In this document: positions 20,099-32,228 of the stretch, one piece after another
Position numbering within the stretch: the first letter of the stretch is position 1
How the letters are laid out: every line of letters starts with the position of its first letter
Origin: Closterium sp. Naga37s-1
Taxonomy: Eukaryota; Streptophyta; Zygnematophyceae; Desmidiales; Closteriaceae
Length of the DNA stretch: 64,000 bases
Direction of reading: 5' to 3'
Assembly: GCA_947471745.1 (NCBI GenBank)
Contig: CANJKZ010000723.1
Coordinates: 5,869,001 to 5,933,000 of the forward strand
Notes under the pieces: model-generated
The model's input: the letters and a program-made list of their open reading frames with translations, nothing else
The model's database searches: none
What the model was told of the DNA's origin: nothing
Position numbers and translations under genes: made by a program

Positions 20099-21274
20099 GT
20101 CTGCCTTGTTGTGCAGCCCGGGCTTGTAGACGATGTCGTAGTGGAAGTGAGTTTCCATGAAGTCCACCCACCGCACCTGTCGTCGTGAGAGTGTCGGCTG
20201 CGATTTCAGGCTGCAGTGGTCAGTACATATTGTAGTCTTGGCTCTCTCTGTATAACACCTCCACGCTTTGAAGGCTATGACTATCGCTAAGGCTTCCTTA
20301 TCATGGATGGGGTAACTCAGTTCTGCTCCGTGTAAGTTCTTATTGAGGTAGGCGATGGGCTGCAAACCGCGTCCGTGATCCTGCATCAATACTGCTCCAA
20401 GTGCTTGGTCACTAGCGTCTGCTTCCACTATGTAGTCCTTGTCTGGATCCGGTAAGATGAGTACTGGCGATGTAGTCAGTGCTGTCTGTAGCTGCTCCAT
20501 GGCTTGCTGATGAGGAGTACCCCATTTGTAGAGCGTATCCCTTTTCAGTAGGTCGGTCAGTGGCGCTGCTATCTTAGCGTACTACAGCACGAAACTGTTG
20601 TAGTAGTTGGCGAAGCCTAGGAACTGCTGCAACTCCTTCACGTTCTCTGGTACTTTCCACTTCTTGACGGCTTCGATCTTCCGCGGGTCCACGTGTACGC
20701 CCTCAGCACTCACCATGTGCCCGAGAAACTGCACCTTCTTCAGGGCGAAGTCGCTCTTCGATAGCTTCACGTAGAACTTGTTTCTTCGCAGGATCTGGAA
20801 CACCTTCCACAGATGCTCCACTTGCTCCTTCATGTTCTTGGAGTAGATGAGGATGTCGTCTAGGTACACCACTACGCACTCGTCTAGCAGGGGCCATATG
20901 ATGTGGTTCATCTCCTCCTGAAATGTTGCTAGTGCGTTGCAGAGTCCGAACGGCATCACCAAATATTCGTAGGAGCCGTAATTGGTACGGAACGCTGTCT
21001 TAAGGATCAAGTTGTCCGCCATCTTGATCTGCCAGTAACCCGACCGTAGGTCCAACTTCAAAAAGACTATTGCACCACGCAGTTGGTCGAGTAGGTCGTC
21101 TATGCACGGTATGGGATATTTGTTTCTTACTGTCTTTTTGTTCAGTGGGCGGTAGTCGATGCACATCCGTAAACTGTCGTCTGGTTTTGGAGTGAAGAGA
21201 ACTGGTGCACTGTAGGGAGAAATGGATGGGCGGATCAGTTGTCTGTCCAGTAGATACTCGATCTGCTTCTTCAT
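20099..21274 (-). pseudogene. RT and RNase H of chromovirus D
   Basis: RT (20582-21274) has RMCIDYRPLNKKTVRNKYP, FLKLDLRSGYWQIKM, a TNYGSYEYLVMPFGLCNA motif, the YLDD box at 20855-20866 and VQFLGHMVSAEGV. RNase H (20100-20500) has EADASDQALGAVLMQD, SYPIHDKEALAIV, TDHCSLKS and the closing HNKADA. E interrupts the element just after this. A fossil with about one or two breaks here. Confidence 0.88.
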
Positions 21275-21283
21275 GTCTGTCAG

Positions 21284-22225
21284 TTATGTCGGACTCAGTC
21301 GGTATGGTGCACGTGAGACGGGTTCCGCACCTGGTTCCTCCACGATCTCGTGCTTGTGGGTGCGTGCTGGAGGTACTTTTGCACGTAGGTTGTCTGGCAT
21401 GATGTCTTTGTACTGCTCCAACACCTCTTTTACTGCTGCAGGTAGTTCTGTGTTCGGCTTCTCCTCCACTGCTGCTGCCATAACTAGTGCTAAGTAACCC
21501 GTGTCGCTCTCGTTCATCGTCCGCTCGAACTGTGCCAGTGTCGTTTCAGGAACGTTTCCTGTATCCGTCCAGCTTCGTAGCTCCACTCGTTTCCCGTTGT
21601 TGTAGATGCATGCCTTCCTAATGACCCAGTCGATCTTGGGGTTGAACCGCTTCAAGAAATCTCGCCCCAAGATGAAATCTAAACCCTTGATGTTCGTGAT
21701 CGGCAACGTCGGCTTCCACCTCAGCGCCCCTATGTGCAGCTGCAGTGATGATTCACCGTAGATGGGAAGTTTTGTACCGTCCACCATCGTTGCCGCGAAC
21801 TTGGTCTCCTCCAAAGGTTCTCCAATTTTCTCCAACGTTCCGTGGTCACACACTGAATGAGATGCACCGCTGTCCACCAGTGCCTGGAGGCGTCGTCCTT
21901 TGCATAACACCTCAAGGAGTAGTGGTTCCTGTTGCGCTGAGTAGCCAAAGTGGGTCTCAATAATAGGATCATAGGATACATCAAAGATATTACCATCCCT
22001 ATTTCCTATACCTGACTCAGCACTTTCCAACTTCACCTTGGGGGTAGGAGGATATTTCCGAGGCTTGAACAACTTCTCCTGAGCTTGGAATTTTCCTCTA
22101 AGCCTTTGCAGTTGTGTAGGCTTCACCTGTGGGCAACGGGAAACCTTAATACTGTGCTGCGGGGAGAGAATATTAACTCCACTGAATGCACGACCCTTTT
22201 CTACACTCCGTAATGCTTTACCCAA
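21284..22225 (-). pseudogene. protease region of chromovirus D
   Basis: A retropepsin-like region with the LVDSGASHSV active-site motif (DSGA codons at 21863-21874), the flap-side GLDFILGRDFL motif and a downstream linker into RT (HKHEIVEEPGAEPVSRAPYR). The stretch 22226-22607 to the right is a gag-protease linker with no recognisable motif. Confidence 0.82.
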
Positions 22226-22380
22226 CTTCTTAGGTACCTGAATTATGTATAAAGGGTTTTCTTGGCCTCTAACTCTCCCCTGAGAATCATGAATTTCTCA
22301 AATGCTTGAAAACCATGAGAAGCAATATTCTTTGTTAAAGTATCTTTGTAGGATAAATTTAATGACTTCCTACTGTCGTG

Positions 22381-23125
22381 GGTGTTCGGCTGGAGTTTCC
22401 CAGTCGTGCAGAGTCTTTTTCCGCGGAGCCTTTATTCGCCTCGGCGATTTCCCCTGATGTCGGCCGGTAGTGACGTTTTATATTCGCACCATCATTTTCT
22501 CCTTTTTTTCGCCCGCTCCGAAGTCGCCACGTCATCGCTCTTTTTCCCTTTTCGGATCTTTACGCGATTGCCAGGTCGATCCGCGACTACTGGCGATCCC
22601 CGTATTTTTACTTCGGATGTGCTGTAATGTTGCCGCCCAGCAATGCTGCATGTGCCTTTTTCATTTTGTAGCACGACAGGATTTGATGTCCGGCTGCGCC
22701 GCAAAAATCGCATTTTGTCGGCTGCTGCTTCGCGTCGACTCTGTCGATATTTATCGTTTCAGCAAACGTGGGGGGTGCCGATCGCTCCGTGCCAAACGTA
22801 CGGTTTGTTTTGGGTTGACCACGTGTCAACGTGTCGTATCGTCCGGCTGCACGTACGATGTCGTGCTAGCTACTGTAGTTCGCGGCAATGACCTGTCGAC
22901 AAATCTCCATTTTTAACCGTTCTGTGTATGCCTGGATTTTTTCGCCTTCGGTCAGGTCGGTGATGCAGTTGAAAAGTTGCTCCATCTGCTGCATGTACAG
23001 TGCTACACTCGACAGTTGCTTGTGTCGGTAGATCTCCTGCCGCCCCATGTACACCGTATTTATCGGCTCGAATCGTTCGATGAGGTCTACCTGAAACTGC
23101 ACCCACGTTTCTCCCCGCGGGCCAC
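22381..23125 (-). pseudogene. gag C-terminal half of D with zinc knuckle
   Basis: The capsid end shows FQVDLIERFEPINTVYMGRQE, ALYMQQMEQLF and KIQAYTERLK, typical of Ty3 gag (Retrotrans_gag). The zinc knuckle CDFCGAAGHQILSC (CX2CX4HX4C) is at 22671-22712. B was inserted just upstream (TSD GTCAC at 23126-23130). The rest of gag continues beyond B at 37043-37255 and beyond C at 41189-41388. Confidence 0.82.
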
Positions 23126-23130
23126 GTCAC

Positions 23131-23261
23131 TGTCAGAATACTGAACGAGGATGAATGCATTGAGTAGGAAGTTCATACAAGTACTAACCCTAATTGGGTT
23201 GTACCCCTTATGTGCTACCCCATTACAACCTACACAACATAAACAATATAATAGTCTGACA
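23131..23261 (-). repeat. 3' LTR of B
   Basis: 131 bp, TGTCAGAATA...AGTCTGACA, followed by the minus-strand polypurine tract GCCTATGGGGGTG. TSD GTCAC precedes it. Confidence 0.9.
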
Positions 23262-23473
23262 CACCCCCATAGGCAAAGTGGGGGAGAACAAGGGGTCATA
23301 AGACCAGTCAAGAAAAGCAAAGCAAGCTCAGGGTGGATCACGAAGTCACCACACACTCTGAGCACAAGCAAGTGGCCACAAGGCCAGTTCACATGCAGAG
23401 TTATATATATGAGAACAAGCAGTACAGTGATCACAACCTAGCAAGTGTAAGCATGCAGGTATATGTATATAGA
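23262..23473 (-). other. 3' untranslated region of B with twin mini-hairpins
   Basis: GGTCATAAGACC at 23294-23305 and GGCCACAAGGCC at 23374-23385 keep their 4-bp stems although the first loop differs from that of E. The region also has the shared AGCTCAGGGTGGATCACGAA motif and TA-rich runs (TATATATATGAG). Confidence 0.65.
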
Positions 23474-25135
23474 TCACAATACAAGCAAAATCAAGAAGTG
23501 AGAAGAAGCAGGCACAAGGCCTAAAACAGTACAGAAACGCTGATGAACACCATGCGGAAGTGCCTTGGTGAATATATCAGCAGCGTTGGCCCGAGTGGCC
23601 ACGTAAGCAAGGCGAAGCTGACCACGCTGCTGCATCTGTCGAGCCAGGAAGTAACGCAAAGCGATGTGCTTCGTTCTGTGCTCCAGTCTGTGCTCCTGAC
23701 ACAAGGCAATCATGGTCTTGTTGTCGACGAATAGAACTGGAGGACAACGAGGCCGCTCTCCCAGGTCGGTCAGCAGGTAGGTGAGCCAGCGTAACTCCTG
23801 TGCAGCCATGGCCCCTGCGTAGATCTCAGCCTCACAACTGGAACTGAGAACAGAAGACGAGCGAGTAGACCGCCAGGAAACAGAGCCGGAGCCAAGGCTG
23901 AAGGTGTAACCCTGTGACGACCGCTGCGTAGCCAGGTCGTCAACCCAAGAAGCGTCTCCGTGTCCAGTGAGGACAACTGGACCCCATCCTCCAAGCACAA
24001 GCCCCATGCCTTACGTAATACACAAGTAGCGCAACACCCTCTCAGCGACCTCCCAGTGCTCTGGTCGGTGTCTCCCGGGCGCAACATAGCATGCCAGGAT
24101 GCTAAGGGGGCAGGCAAAGTCAGGTCGAGTGCAGGTCATCAGGTACATGAGGCAGCCCACAAGCTCTAAATACGGGCCACTCAGCTCTACGGCCTTGTCC
24201 GAAGGTGGAGGTGAGAGTGAGTGACCGCTAGCCAGAGGAGTGGACTGTGGCGAGGAGAACTGGAAGCGGAAGCGCTGAAGCACCTGCTGCACCATGTGTG
24301 ACTGAGTCAGGGTGATGGTGCACCGTGCTCTGTCCCAGGTGATCTGCGAGCCAAGATAGCTGTGCACCTCACCCAGGTTAGTGCAGGTTTGTCTCTTCTG
24401 CAGCTCCGACTTCACAAGGGCCAGTGCCTCAGTGTCAGCAGTTGCAAAAACCAAGTCGTCGACTTACATGAGGATGTAGAACGGCGACAGCGAAGTGTCG
24501 GTGCGCAGAAACAGCGAAGGGTCAGCAGTCGAAGAAGCAAACCTAAGAGCCGCAAGTGCCATCCTCAGTGTGTCGTGCTACTCACGAGGCGCCTGGCAGA
24601 GACCATAGACTGGCCGCCGGAGGCTCCACTGGGTACCTGCAGGAAACGACCCAGTGAAGCCAGGTGGGCGGCGCAGCCTCATCTCCTCGTGTAGGCTTCC
24701 CTGTAAGAAAGCTGTGCTGACGTCAAGAGAGTGAATCTCGTAGTTACCCTGAACGGCGACGTACAGCAGCACCCAAAGAGTGGTCATCTTCAGGGCAGGG
24801 GAGAAGGTCTGGAAGAAGTCAACTCCCTGTCGCTATCTGAAGCCTCGTGCGACGTAACGAGCCTTGAAGACAAGCGGAGAACCCGGCGGCCGCATCACCC
24901 TGAAAATCCACATGTTATCGACTATGTTCGCCCCAGAAGGGGGAACTGCGTCGACGTAAGTGCCACTGGACTTACAGGATGCCATCTCTGCATCCGTGCC
25001 TGTCTGCCACTGAGAGGAGTAGGAACCCATAATTGCCTCTACGTAAGAGCGCGTGGTCGGGTTTTCTGGAGCATCCGGGTCTCCCTCAGATGCAAGCAGC
25101 ATGACACGAGATGAGGTACAGCAGCTGCAAGACAC
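23474..25135 (-). pseudogene. RT and RNase H of B
   Basis: The RT remnants include GTDAEMASCKSSGTYVDAVP, VMRPPGSPLVFKARYVARGF, LDVSTAFLQGSLHEEM and RRPVYGLCQAPRE. A second part has KRQTCTNLGEVHSYLGSQI, ALASGHSLSPPPSD and LVGCLMYLMTCTRPDFA. RNase H (23474-24007) has HGDASWVDD, SSSCEAEIYAGAMAAQELRW, KHIALRYFLARQMQQRGQ and DIFTKAL. A fossil with several breaks. Confidence 0.85.
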
Positions 25136-26486
25136 TCAAAGTCCTCTTGCCTGTCCTCAATGACGTTCGGGCCTAGAGCACACTCACCCCCGACGGATGG
25201 AGGACAGACAGACTCAGACTCAGCAACAAGACTAGCGGCGTAGTCGAGACGACAGCTAGCAGCAAAGTCGACAAGCTCAGCGACTAGGGCAGACGCAGCA
25301 GTGGACTCAAACGAAGGGTCGGTGACAACAGTGGCTAGAAGACATGTGACAGTAGGATTGGCAGCACAAACTAAGTCAGACTCAGGGTCTGGACCATTAG
25401 CAAGAGAGGACGCAGGAGGAGACGGCAGGGGAACTCGTAGTGGAACAGAGGAAGGACGAAGTGCCATAGTGTGAGTGCCGGGGACAGGGGGAGGACGCAG
25501 ACGAGAAACATGCCGACCAGTGCGAGCAGCACGAACAGGCGAGGCCGGACGAGACGCAGGCTCACGACGCTCTATAAGAGCGTCTGTCTGCTTAGTGTAA
25601 GAAGAAGGAGAAGGCATTGGGGAGTCTGGTTGTGACTGTGGCTGCGACTGGTCATGCGGTGGACACAGTAGAGGTGGAGTAAGGTCAAGAGAAGACGGGA
25701 GACTAAGAACCTGGCGAAGCAGTGGAACGAAGTATGGTCGAGGCCGCACTGTGCCTCTAGCACCAGAACCCACAGCTCTAGCACCCCCAGGGCCAGCACC
25801 TCCAGCTCTAGTGTCTCCAGCTCCAGCGCCTGCAGCTCCAGGGTCTCCAGCTCCAGCGCCTGTAGCTCTAGGGCCTCCAGCTCCAGCGCCTGCAGCACCA
25901 CAAACTCTAGCAGCTCCAGTACCTCCAGTACGAGCACCTCCGGGACCAGCGGCCCCAGCACCTCCAGCACCCGTAGTCCCAGCAGCACCACCAGCACCGT
26001 CAGCTCAGGTACCTCCAGAACGAGTACCTCCAGGACGAGTAGCTCCAGCACCTTTGGTACCTCCAGCTCCAGCGCCTCCGGCTCCAGGGTCTCTAGCTCC
26101 AGCGCTTGTAGTACTACTAGCTCTAGCAGCCCCAGTACCTCCAGTACGAGCATCTTTGGGACCAGCAGCTCTAGTACCTCCAGGACCAGCAGCTCCAGTG
26201 CCTCCAGCTCCAGTGCCTCCAGAGGCAGACCCACCAGCTCCAGCAGCGCCACTCCGAAGGTGGGTGCGCCTAGCAAACCATTAGCGCAGCTGCAGTGAAG
26301 AGAGAGGCTCCCGCCGTGACGAGTCACCCGTAGGACCTCCAGCAGACACAGTACCTCCAGGCTCAGCACCCCCAGAGTTAGCACCCCCACGCTCCGCACG
26401 CTCAGGCTCAGCACCCCTAGGCTATGCACGCTCAGGCTCATCACCCCTAGATACAGCACCCCTAGCAGCACCACCCCCAGCAGCAC
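25136..26486 (-). repeat. integrase-RT linker minisatellite of B
   Basis: Low-complexity coding spacer. On the plus strand it reads as CCTCCAGCTCCAGCGCCTGC-type units, which on the coding strand give short Gly/Ala-rich units. Equivalent linkers are at 37900-38580 (C) and 53380-54330 (J). Long Pro/Ala frames on the plus strand here are by-products. Confidence 0.7.
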
Positions 26487-27604
26487 CAGAGTCGATAGTG
26501 AACTCGACAGGCTTAGCCAAGGGGTGCGGGTCTATCTGAGACACACCTGAGGGAGCAGGACCCTGAGGGAGGAGGGGGCCTACCGGAGGGGGACCTGGTG
26601 CAAAAAAGAGCGGCCGGGGGGGGGAGAGGGGCAGTATGGTAGGGGAAGAGACGGTAAAGGGGAACCGACTCGTCAAACCCGACGTCCTGAAAGGGCAGGA
26701 AACGGAGCGTGGTGGGGTGGTAAAACTGCCAGCCAAGCACGTCAGGGGGAAAGCCAAGGAAGACACATGGAATGGCATGGGAGAAGAGCTTGTCCGCGGA
26801 GGTATCGCGGACAGAGGCACGAGAACCCCAGACCTGGAAGACCGATGCATCGCCAACCTCTTCCGTCCAACGCAGTGTAGGCGAGGTCTCCGGCAAGGAT
26901 ACACGGGGCCAGAGGTTGAGCTGATGCGCAGCATACCAGAACGCAAACGGCCAAAGAAAATGGGGAGCTGCCACATGGATCATGGAGGTACGAACGACCT
27001 CCATGACTAAGCCAATGCGGCGCTCACCAACCCCATTCTGTTGCGGAGAAGCCAGAAGCGTGAACGACTGGCGAATGCCCTCCCCACGATAAAATTCCCA
27101 CAAGAGGTCGGAGGCAAACTCACCACCTTTGTCAGAGTGCAGATGCAGGACAGGAAGGTCCTCGCGGAACCGCTCACAGAGCTGGAGATAGACAGCGCGG
27201 ATCCAAGGGATCAAAACATTAGGGACCTCTCCCTTGCTGCGCAAGGGGAAGACCGTGGTCTAACGCGAGTAGTCGTCAACAACCAGCAGAAAGTATCGCT
27301 CGCGGGCCTGTCCACGGACGAGGGCTGGGCCCCACACGTCCATATGGAGAGTTTGCAGGGGAGCAGTCATCGGGGGAAACGAGGAGGAGTGAGGAGCGGC
27401 GCGCTGCCGCCCTTCGACACAGGGAAGGCAGGGAGGAGCAAGCAAGGGCGGGAGGGGAGGCAGAGACCTAGGAAAACCAGAGACAAGGAGGCGGGAGTGC
27501 ATGCCACGGAGGCGTTGCAGGGAGGGGTGACCAAGGCGGTGGTGCCAAAGGAGAGCCTGGTGCGACAGGAGGCGACAAGAGCAGGGGGCTGCTACCAGAT
27601 CTGA
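26487..27604 (-). pseudogene. integrase of B
   Basis: The zinc-binding part (LLWHHRLGHPSLQRLRGMHS, CLPCVEGRQRAAPHSSSFP) and core start (MDVWGPALVRGQARERYF, LLVVDDYSR) lie above 27260. The core continues with LHLHSDKGGEFASDLLWEF, SFTLLASPQQNGVGERRIG and MEVVRTSMIHVAAPHFLWPF, then the C-terminal AIPCVFLGFPPDVLGWQFY and VGFDESVPLYRLFPY. The D-D-E spacing looks normal. It carries about two breaks. Confidence 0.85.
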
Positions 27605-28995
27605 TGTGAAAACCTGACCAGACGCAGCTACCTGAGGAGGCTCAGTATTCAGTGTGTACAGACTCGAGCCAGGCCGACGGGTGAACGTGGCCAGGTGACG
27701 GCCTGTCCGGGAGCACGTACAGGTCGCCACACGCTGCTTTCCACAGGTAATGTTATCAACCCATTCATCCTGAAGGACTGCGTTGCTCACCAAGTTCGTA
27801 GAGAATGAGGGGAGGTGAAGACCTGACAGTGAGCCAAACGGAACCGCCGGACAGGGGAGAACAGTATAGGAACGTGCAAGAACTGGGCCCCCTGAGGGGT
27901 CAGCCAGAGAGACTGCAACCGGTGCTGGGAGCGTTTTGACTGTGGTATTGTCGCGAAAGAAGCAGCGGGAAGCACCTGAGTGAAGCGTGAAAGTGTGCAA
28001 GGCCTCAGCAGGTGCAGTACCAGGGAGACCAGACTCACTAGCACCTAGAGCAGTAGCTTCTATACCTGGGTCGGGCAGCATACAGAGGTAATAGTCACCC
28101 TCAGTACTAAAATTCAAAGCATACATGGCAGCAAGGATAGCATCATAGTCAAGAGAAAAGATATCCACACCCTGCCTAAGCAGCTCTAGCCAGCGGGGGA
28201 GCTCATTCGCGTCGGGAAACTCAGGGCGCCAGGCGTCGTCAAGACGGGAGAAGCAGCGGGACTGTGTGTGACCAACCTTCCCGCATGTTTGACCAGCGCG
28301 GTCACCTGTGCGAATGATGTACTGGCAGCGAACACTACCCCCAGACGCCCCACGCTGAACAAACCACTCACGAAGCTCTTAGGGCGTAGGGGTCTCGCGC
28401 GGACGCTGCTGCTGCTGCCTCTGACCACCGCCAGAACCTCCCCTCTGACCGGTTCCAACCCGACCGCCACCACTGCCGCCGCCACCACTCCCACTGCCAC
28501 CAACACTGCCGCCGCCACCACTCCCACTGCCGCCACCACTGCCGCCACCAATGCCTCCACTCCCACCACCACTCCCTCCGCCATCACCGCCACCTCCACT
28601 GCCTCCACCGCCTCCATCACCGCTGCCACCCCCACCACCCTTCCCTCCCTTGCCCCTGCCGCTGCGGCGCCTCCCACTAGAAGCATATGCACTCCCGACC
28701 TCCTTAGCACGAAGGAAGTCGACAGCAGCAGCAGAAGCGTAGGAGGGAGCAAGGGGGGAGGGGGAACACCCCTCAAAGAAGGGAGTGCGAGGAGTGCCAC
28801 GAGCAGCACCTACAGCGACTATGCTAGCCTCAGCTGCAAGGAGGTGCTTCTCGAGCAGGTCGACAGTGAGGTCCGTGGGGTCCATGGCGAAAAAGAGGTC
28901 CCTGAGTGTGCTAAGAGAGTCAGGGAGGCGGGTAACGATGAAGTAGAGAGCGATGTACATGGGGGGAGGGTTCTTGTCTAGAAACTTGGTGGGAA
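27605..28995 (-). pseudogene. gag C-terminus, zinc knuckle and protease of B
   Basis: The gag tail has FIVTRLPDSLSTLRDLFFA, then a long Gly/Ser-rich run (28440-28640). A zinc knuckle with spacing CX13CX4HX4C lies at 28253-28327 (first Cys in CQYIIRTGD, last in HTQSRC). The protease active-site region is FTLHSGASRCFF, with a LPSFSTNLVS motif downstream. Element A separates this from the first half of gag at 35527-35957. Confidence 0.82.
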
Positions 28996-29000
28996 GCGCG

Positions 29001-29137
29001 TGTTACAATGTAAAATTGACTAAAACATAAAGTACAAACATGATATATGCAAAACCTAGCCCTAGTGCAAGTACAAAATAACACAAGGGAGAACACCTAG
29101 ACTAGAACTACACAAACTATAGAATTATAGTTTGACA
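29001..29137 (-). repeat. 3' LTR of A
   Basis: 137 bp, TGTTACAATG...TAGTTTGACA. TSD GCGCG precedes it at 28996-29000. The minus-strand purine tract TTGGGGTG follows at 29138. Confidence 0.9.
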
Positions 29138-29334
29138 CACCCCAATGGTCTAGGTGACGGTAGTCCTGTAGAAACAACAAGAGCAAGCAACGGTCACAAG
29201 ACAATTCTTAGGGTGGAGCTCAAAGTCACCACACACTCCGAGAGCAAGCAAGGGGCCACAAGGCGAGGCCACAAGCAGGTATATAGCAAATATATAGAGA
29301 TTCTAGAGTACAAGACATGCAGGACAAGGCATCT

Positions 29335-31319
29335 CTACATAAGCAAGTGAGGACGGGCAGGCACAAGGCGAAGCTGGGTGCAGAAACGCTGGTGATCACA
29401 AGGCGGCAACGCCATGGCTGCAGTGTTGGCCTCAGAGACCATGCGTGCCTGGCCACGCTGCTGCAACTCACGCAGAAGGAAGTAACAAAGCTGCATGTGC
29501 TTCGCCTTCCCAACCAGTCGGGGCTCCTCACACAACAGGACAGCAGACTTGTTGTCGGCGAACAAGACTGGGGGAGAGCGAGGCCGCTCACCAAGGTCGG
29601 TGAGAAGGAAAGACAGCCAGCGAAGCTCCTGAGCGGCCATGGCCGCAGCGTACACCTCTGCCTCACAGCTAGAACCGGCGACAGATGACGCCCGAGTCGA
29701 CCGCCACGAAACAGCACCTGCCCCGAGGCTAAAGGAGTACCCCTGTGAAGACCGACGCGTCTCCGCGTCGTCGGCCCACGACGAGTCCGAGTAACCTATG
29801 AGTGTAACTGGCAGCTTCCCTCCAAGGACAAGTCCCATGCCTGATGTACTCGCCACATACTTTGCCACCCTCTTAGCTGCGTACCAGTGGGAAGGTCGGT
29901 GTCTCCCAGGCGCAGCAAAGCGCGCAAGGACGCTAAGAGGGTAAGCTAGGTCTGGGCGAGTGCAGGTCATCAGGTACATGAGATAACCCACCAGCTCAGG
30001 ATATGGACCGCTGGACTCAAATGGTTTGTCCGAAGGTGGAGCCGTAAGCCCATGATCCACACCAAGAGGGGTGAGCTGTACCTTGGAGAATGGGAAGCGA
30101 AACCACATGAAGATCTGCTCGACCATATGCGACTGAGTCAGCGTAATGGTGCGAGCTGCCCTGTCCCTGGTGATCTGCAGGCCAAGGTAGTGCTGCAGCT
30201 CACCAAGGTCAGTGCAAGTGTGTCTCCTCTGCATTTCCTCCTTCACGGAGGCCAGCGCGCGTCGGTCAGGAGTGGCGAACACCAGGTCGTCAACGTAGAC
30301 CAGGACAAAGAACGGGGTCGAGCCACAGCGAACAAACAGTGACGGGTCAGCTGACGACAGAAAGAAGTCAAGAGTTGCAAGGGTCGAGCGAAGTGTGTTG
30401 TGCCACTCATGTGGAGCCTAACGCAGGCCGTAGACTGGTCGACGCAGCTGCCACTGGGTCCCATGTAGGAAAGAGCCAGTGAAGCCAGGCGGGCGACACA
30501 GCCAGATCTGCTCGTGCAGGCTCCCCTGAAGGAACGCAGTGGAAAAGTCCAAGGAGTGGAACTCGTAGTCGCGCTGGGCTGCAATATGCAGCAACACCCG
30601 AAGAGTACTCATCTTTGGGGTGGGAGCGAAGGTCTGGAAGAAGTCCACCCCCTCTTGCTGACATAGCGTGCCTTGAACATAGGTGGTGATCCTGGCGGCC
30701 GCTTCACCTTGTAGAGCCATCGGCCACTGACGACGTTCGTCCCAGGTGTTGGGACTATGTCGACGTAAGTGCCTGTGGATCTATAAGATGCCATCTCTAC
30801 CTCCTCAGCTGCTATCCTGTATGAAGCCTAGGTTCCCGAGACCGCCTCGGCATGAGTGCGAGGGATCGGGATGTCAAGGGCGTCTGGATCCCCCTCAGGG
30901 GCAAGTATCATGGCGCAAAGATGAGGAACAGCGGCCGCAAGGAAAATAAGCTTGAACTGCCTGTCCTCGAGGACCTCCAAGGGAAAGACAGGAGCACCCC
31001 CAGAGAACGGAGAACGAGCAGGGCCACTCACCACGTGAGCGGCGTAGTCAAGGCGGTGGAAAGAGGCAAAGCTAGCGACCGTGGTAACAAGAGTTGAGAC
31101 AGACAATCGAGGTGCAGTCGGGTGAGTGACCAACGCGGACAACACACGGGAGACGACAGGATGGAAGGCACGGAAGTAGTCAGACAACGGGTCGTGAAGC
31201 ACAGTGAGGGACGACACAGGGGGCTGTGGAAGGACAGGAGGAGGTGGGACACGAGAGCGAAGAACAAGGAGGAACGGACCGTCTGCACGGTAACGGGACC
31301 GACGACGCTCTAGGGACAC
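29335..31319 (-). pseudogene. RT and RNase H of A
   Basis: RT motifs: ASYRSTGTYVDIVPTPGTN, VKRPPGSPPMFKARYV, MSTLRVLLHIAAQRDYEFHS, LDFSTAFLQGSLHEQIWL, then a HTCTDLGELQHYLGLQITRD block and ELVGYLMYLMTCTRPDLA. RNase H motifs: YSDSSWADDAE, SSCEAEVYAAAMAAQELRW, KAKHMQLCYFLLRELQQRG. The region above 30830 is the RT upstream extension. A fossil with several breaks. Confidence 0.83.
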
Positions 31320-31439
31320 AGCACGACTGAGGGGAGAACGACGAGTCCACTAGGACGAGGAAAGGGACTCAACAGGAGGGGACGGTAGGGGACCACGAAC
31401 AAAGCGTGCAGGTGCTGGGTCGGGGAGGTCACGTAGTCG

Positions 31440-32210
31440 CAGTCGCTGCTGCTCCGCCTCCTCTGGCGTCTGCTGCGACGGTACCGGCCCTGCTGCTGCT
31501 CCTGTGGCTCCGCCTCTGCCCTCTCCTGTGCTACCCTATCCTGCTGTGGCCATGACTCCTCCTCTACTCTCTCCTGCTGGGTCTGTAATTGCACCTGCTG
31601 CTGCGGGTGGACTCCTGCTCTACTCTCTTCTGGTGCGGCCGTGACTGCTCCTCTACTCTCTCCTGCTTTGTCTGTAACTGCACCTGCTGCTGCGGGCGGG
31701 ACTCCTGCTCTACCCTCTCCTGCTGCGGCTGTAACTCCTCCTCTACTCTCTCCTGCTGCTGCTGCTACTGCTGCTGCTGCTGCTGCTGGTGCTGCTGCTC
31801 CTGCTGCTGTGCCCTCTCAAACCGCTCACGCTCCTCCCTCTCCAAACAGAGGAGATGCTGCTCACGGGTCAGGAAACGTACAGTGCGTGGTGTAGGCGCC
31901 CCAGTGCCAGTGCCTCCAGCTCCAGCGCCCCCAGAACCAGCACCTCCACCATCGACACCCTCGAGGCCTCCAGTACCTCCCGCAGGAACACCTCCAGGCT
32001 CCGCAGCAACCGGCCGCAGAGAAGAACGAGGAGGAAACTACGGGACGGACGGGAAGCCAGGGGGTGAGGCGAGGCGAGGCCGCCGACTCGAGGCTGCCGT
32101 GTCCTCCTCTGGAGTGACCTCCACGCGCACAACCCCTGCACCCCCAGAGCCGACACCACCAGCTCCTGCAGCCCCAGTACCCTCACCCTCCGCAACTGCA
32201 CCTCCCGCAC
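31440..32210 (-). repeat. 33-bp-period linker repeat of A
   Basis: CTCTCCTGCTG recurs about every 33 bp. The coding strand gives Gln/Glu/Arg-rich 11-residue units (QTQQERVEEES-like) that could form a coiled coil. Near 31765-31800 the unit collapses to a GCT/CTG triplet run. M carries the same array. Confidence 0.68.
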
Positions 32211-32228
32211 CCCCAGACACGATAGGAA

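Noticed and set aside
28440-28640. A free-standing glycine-rich host protein
   Set aside because: It is continuous with gag of B and lies next to its zinc knuckle.
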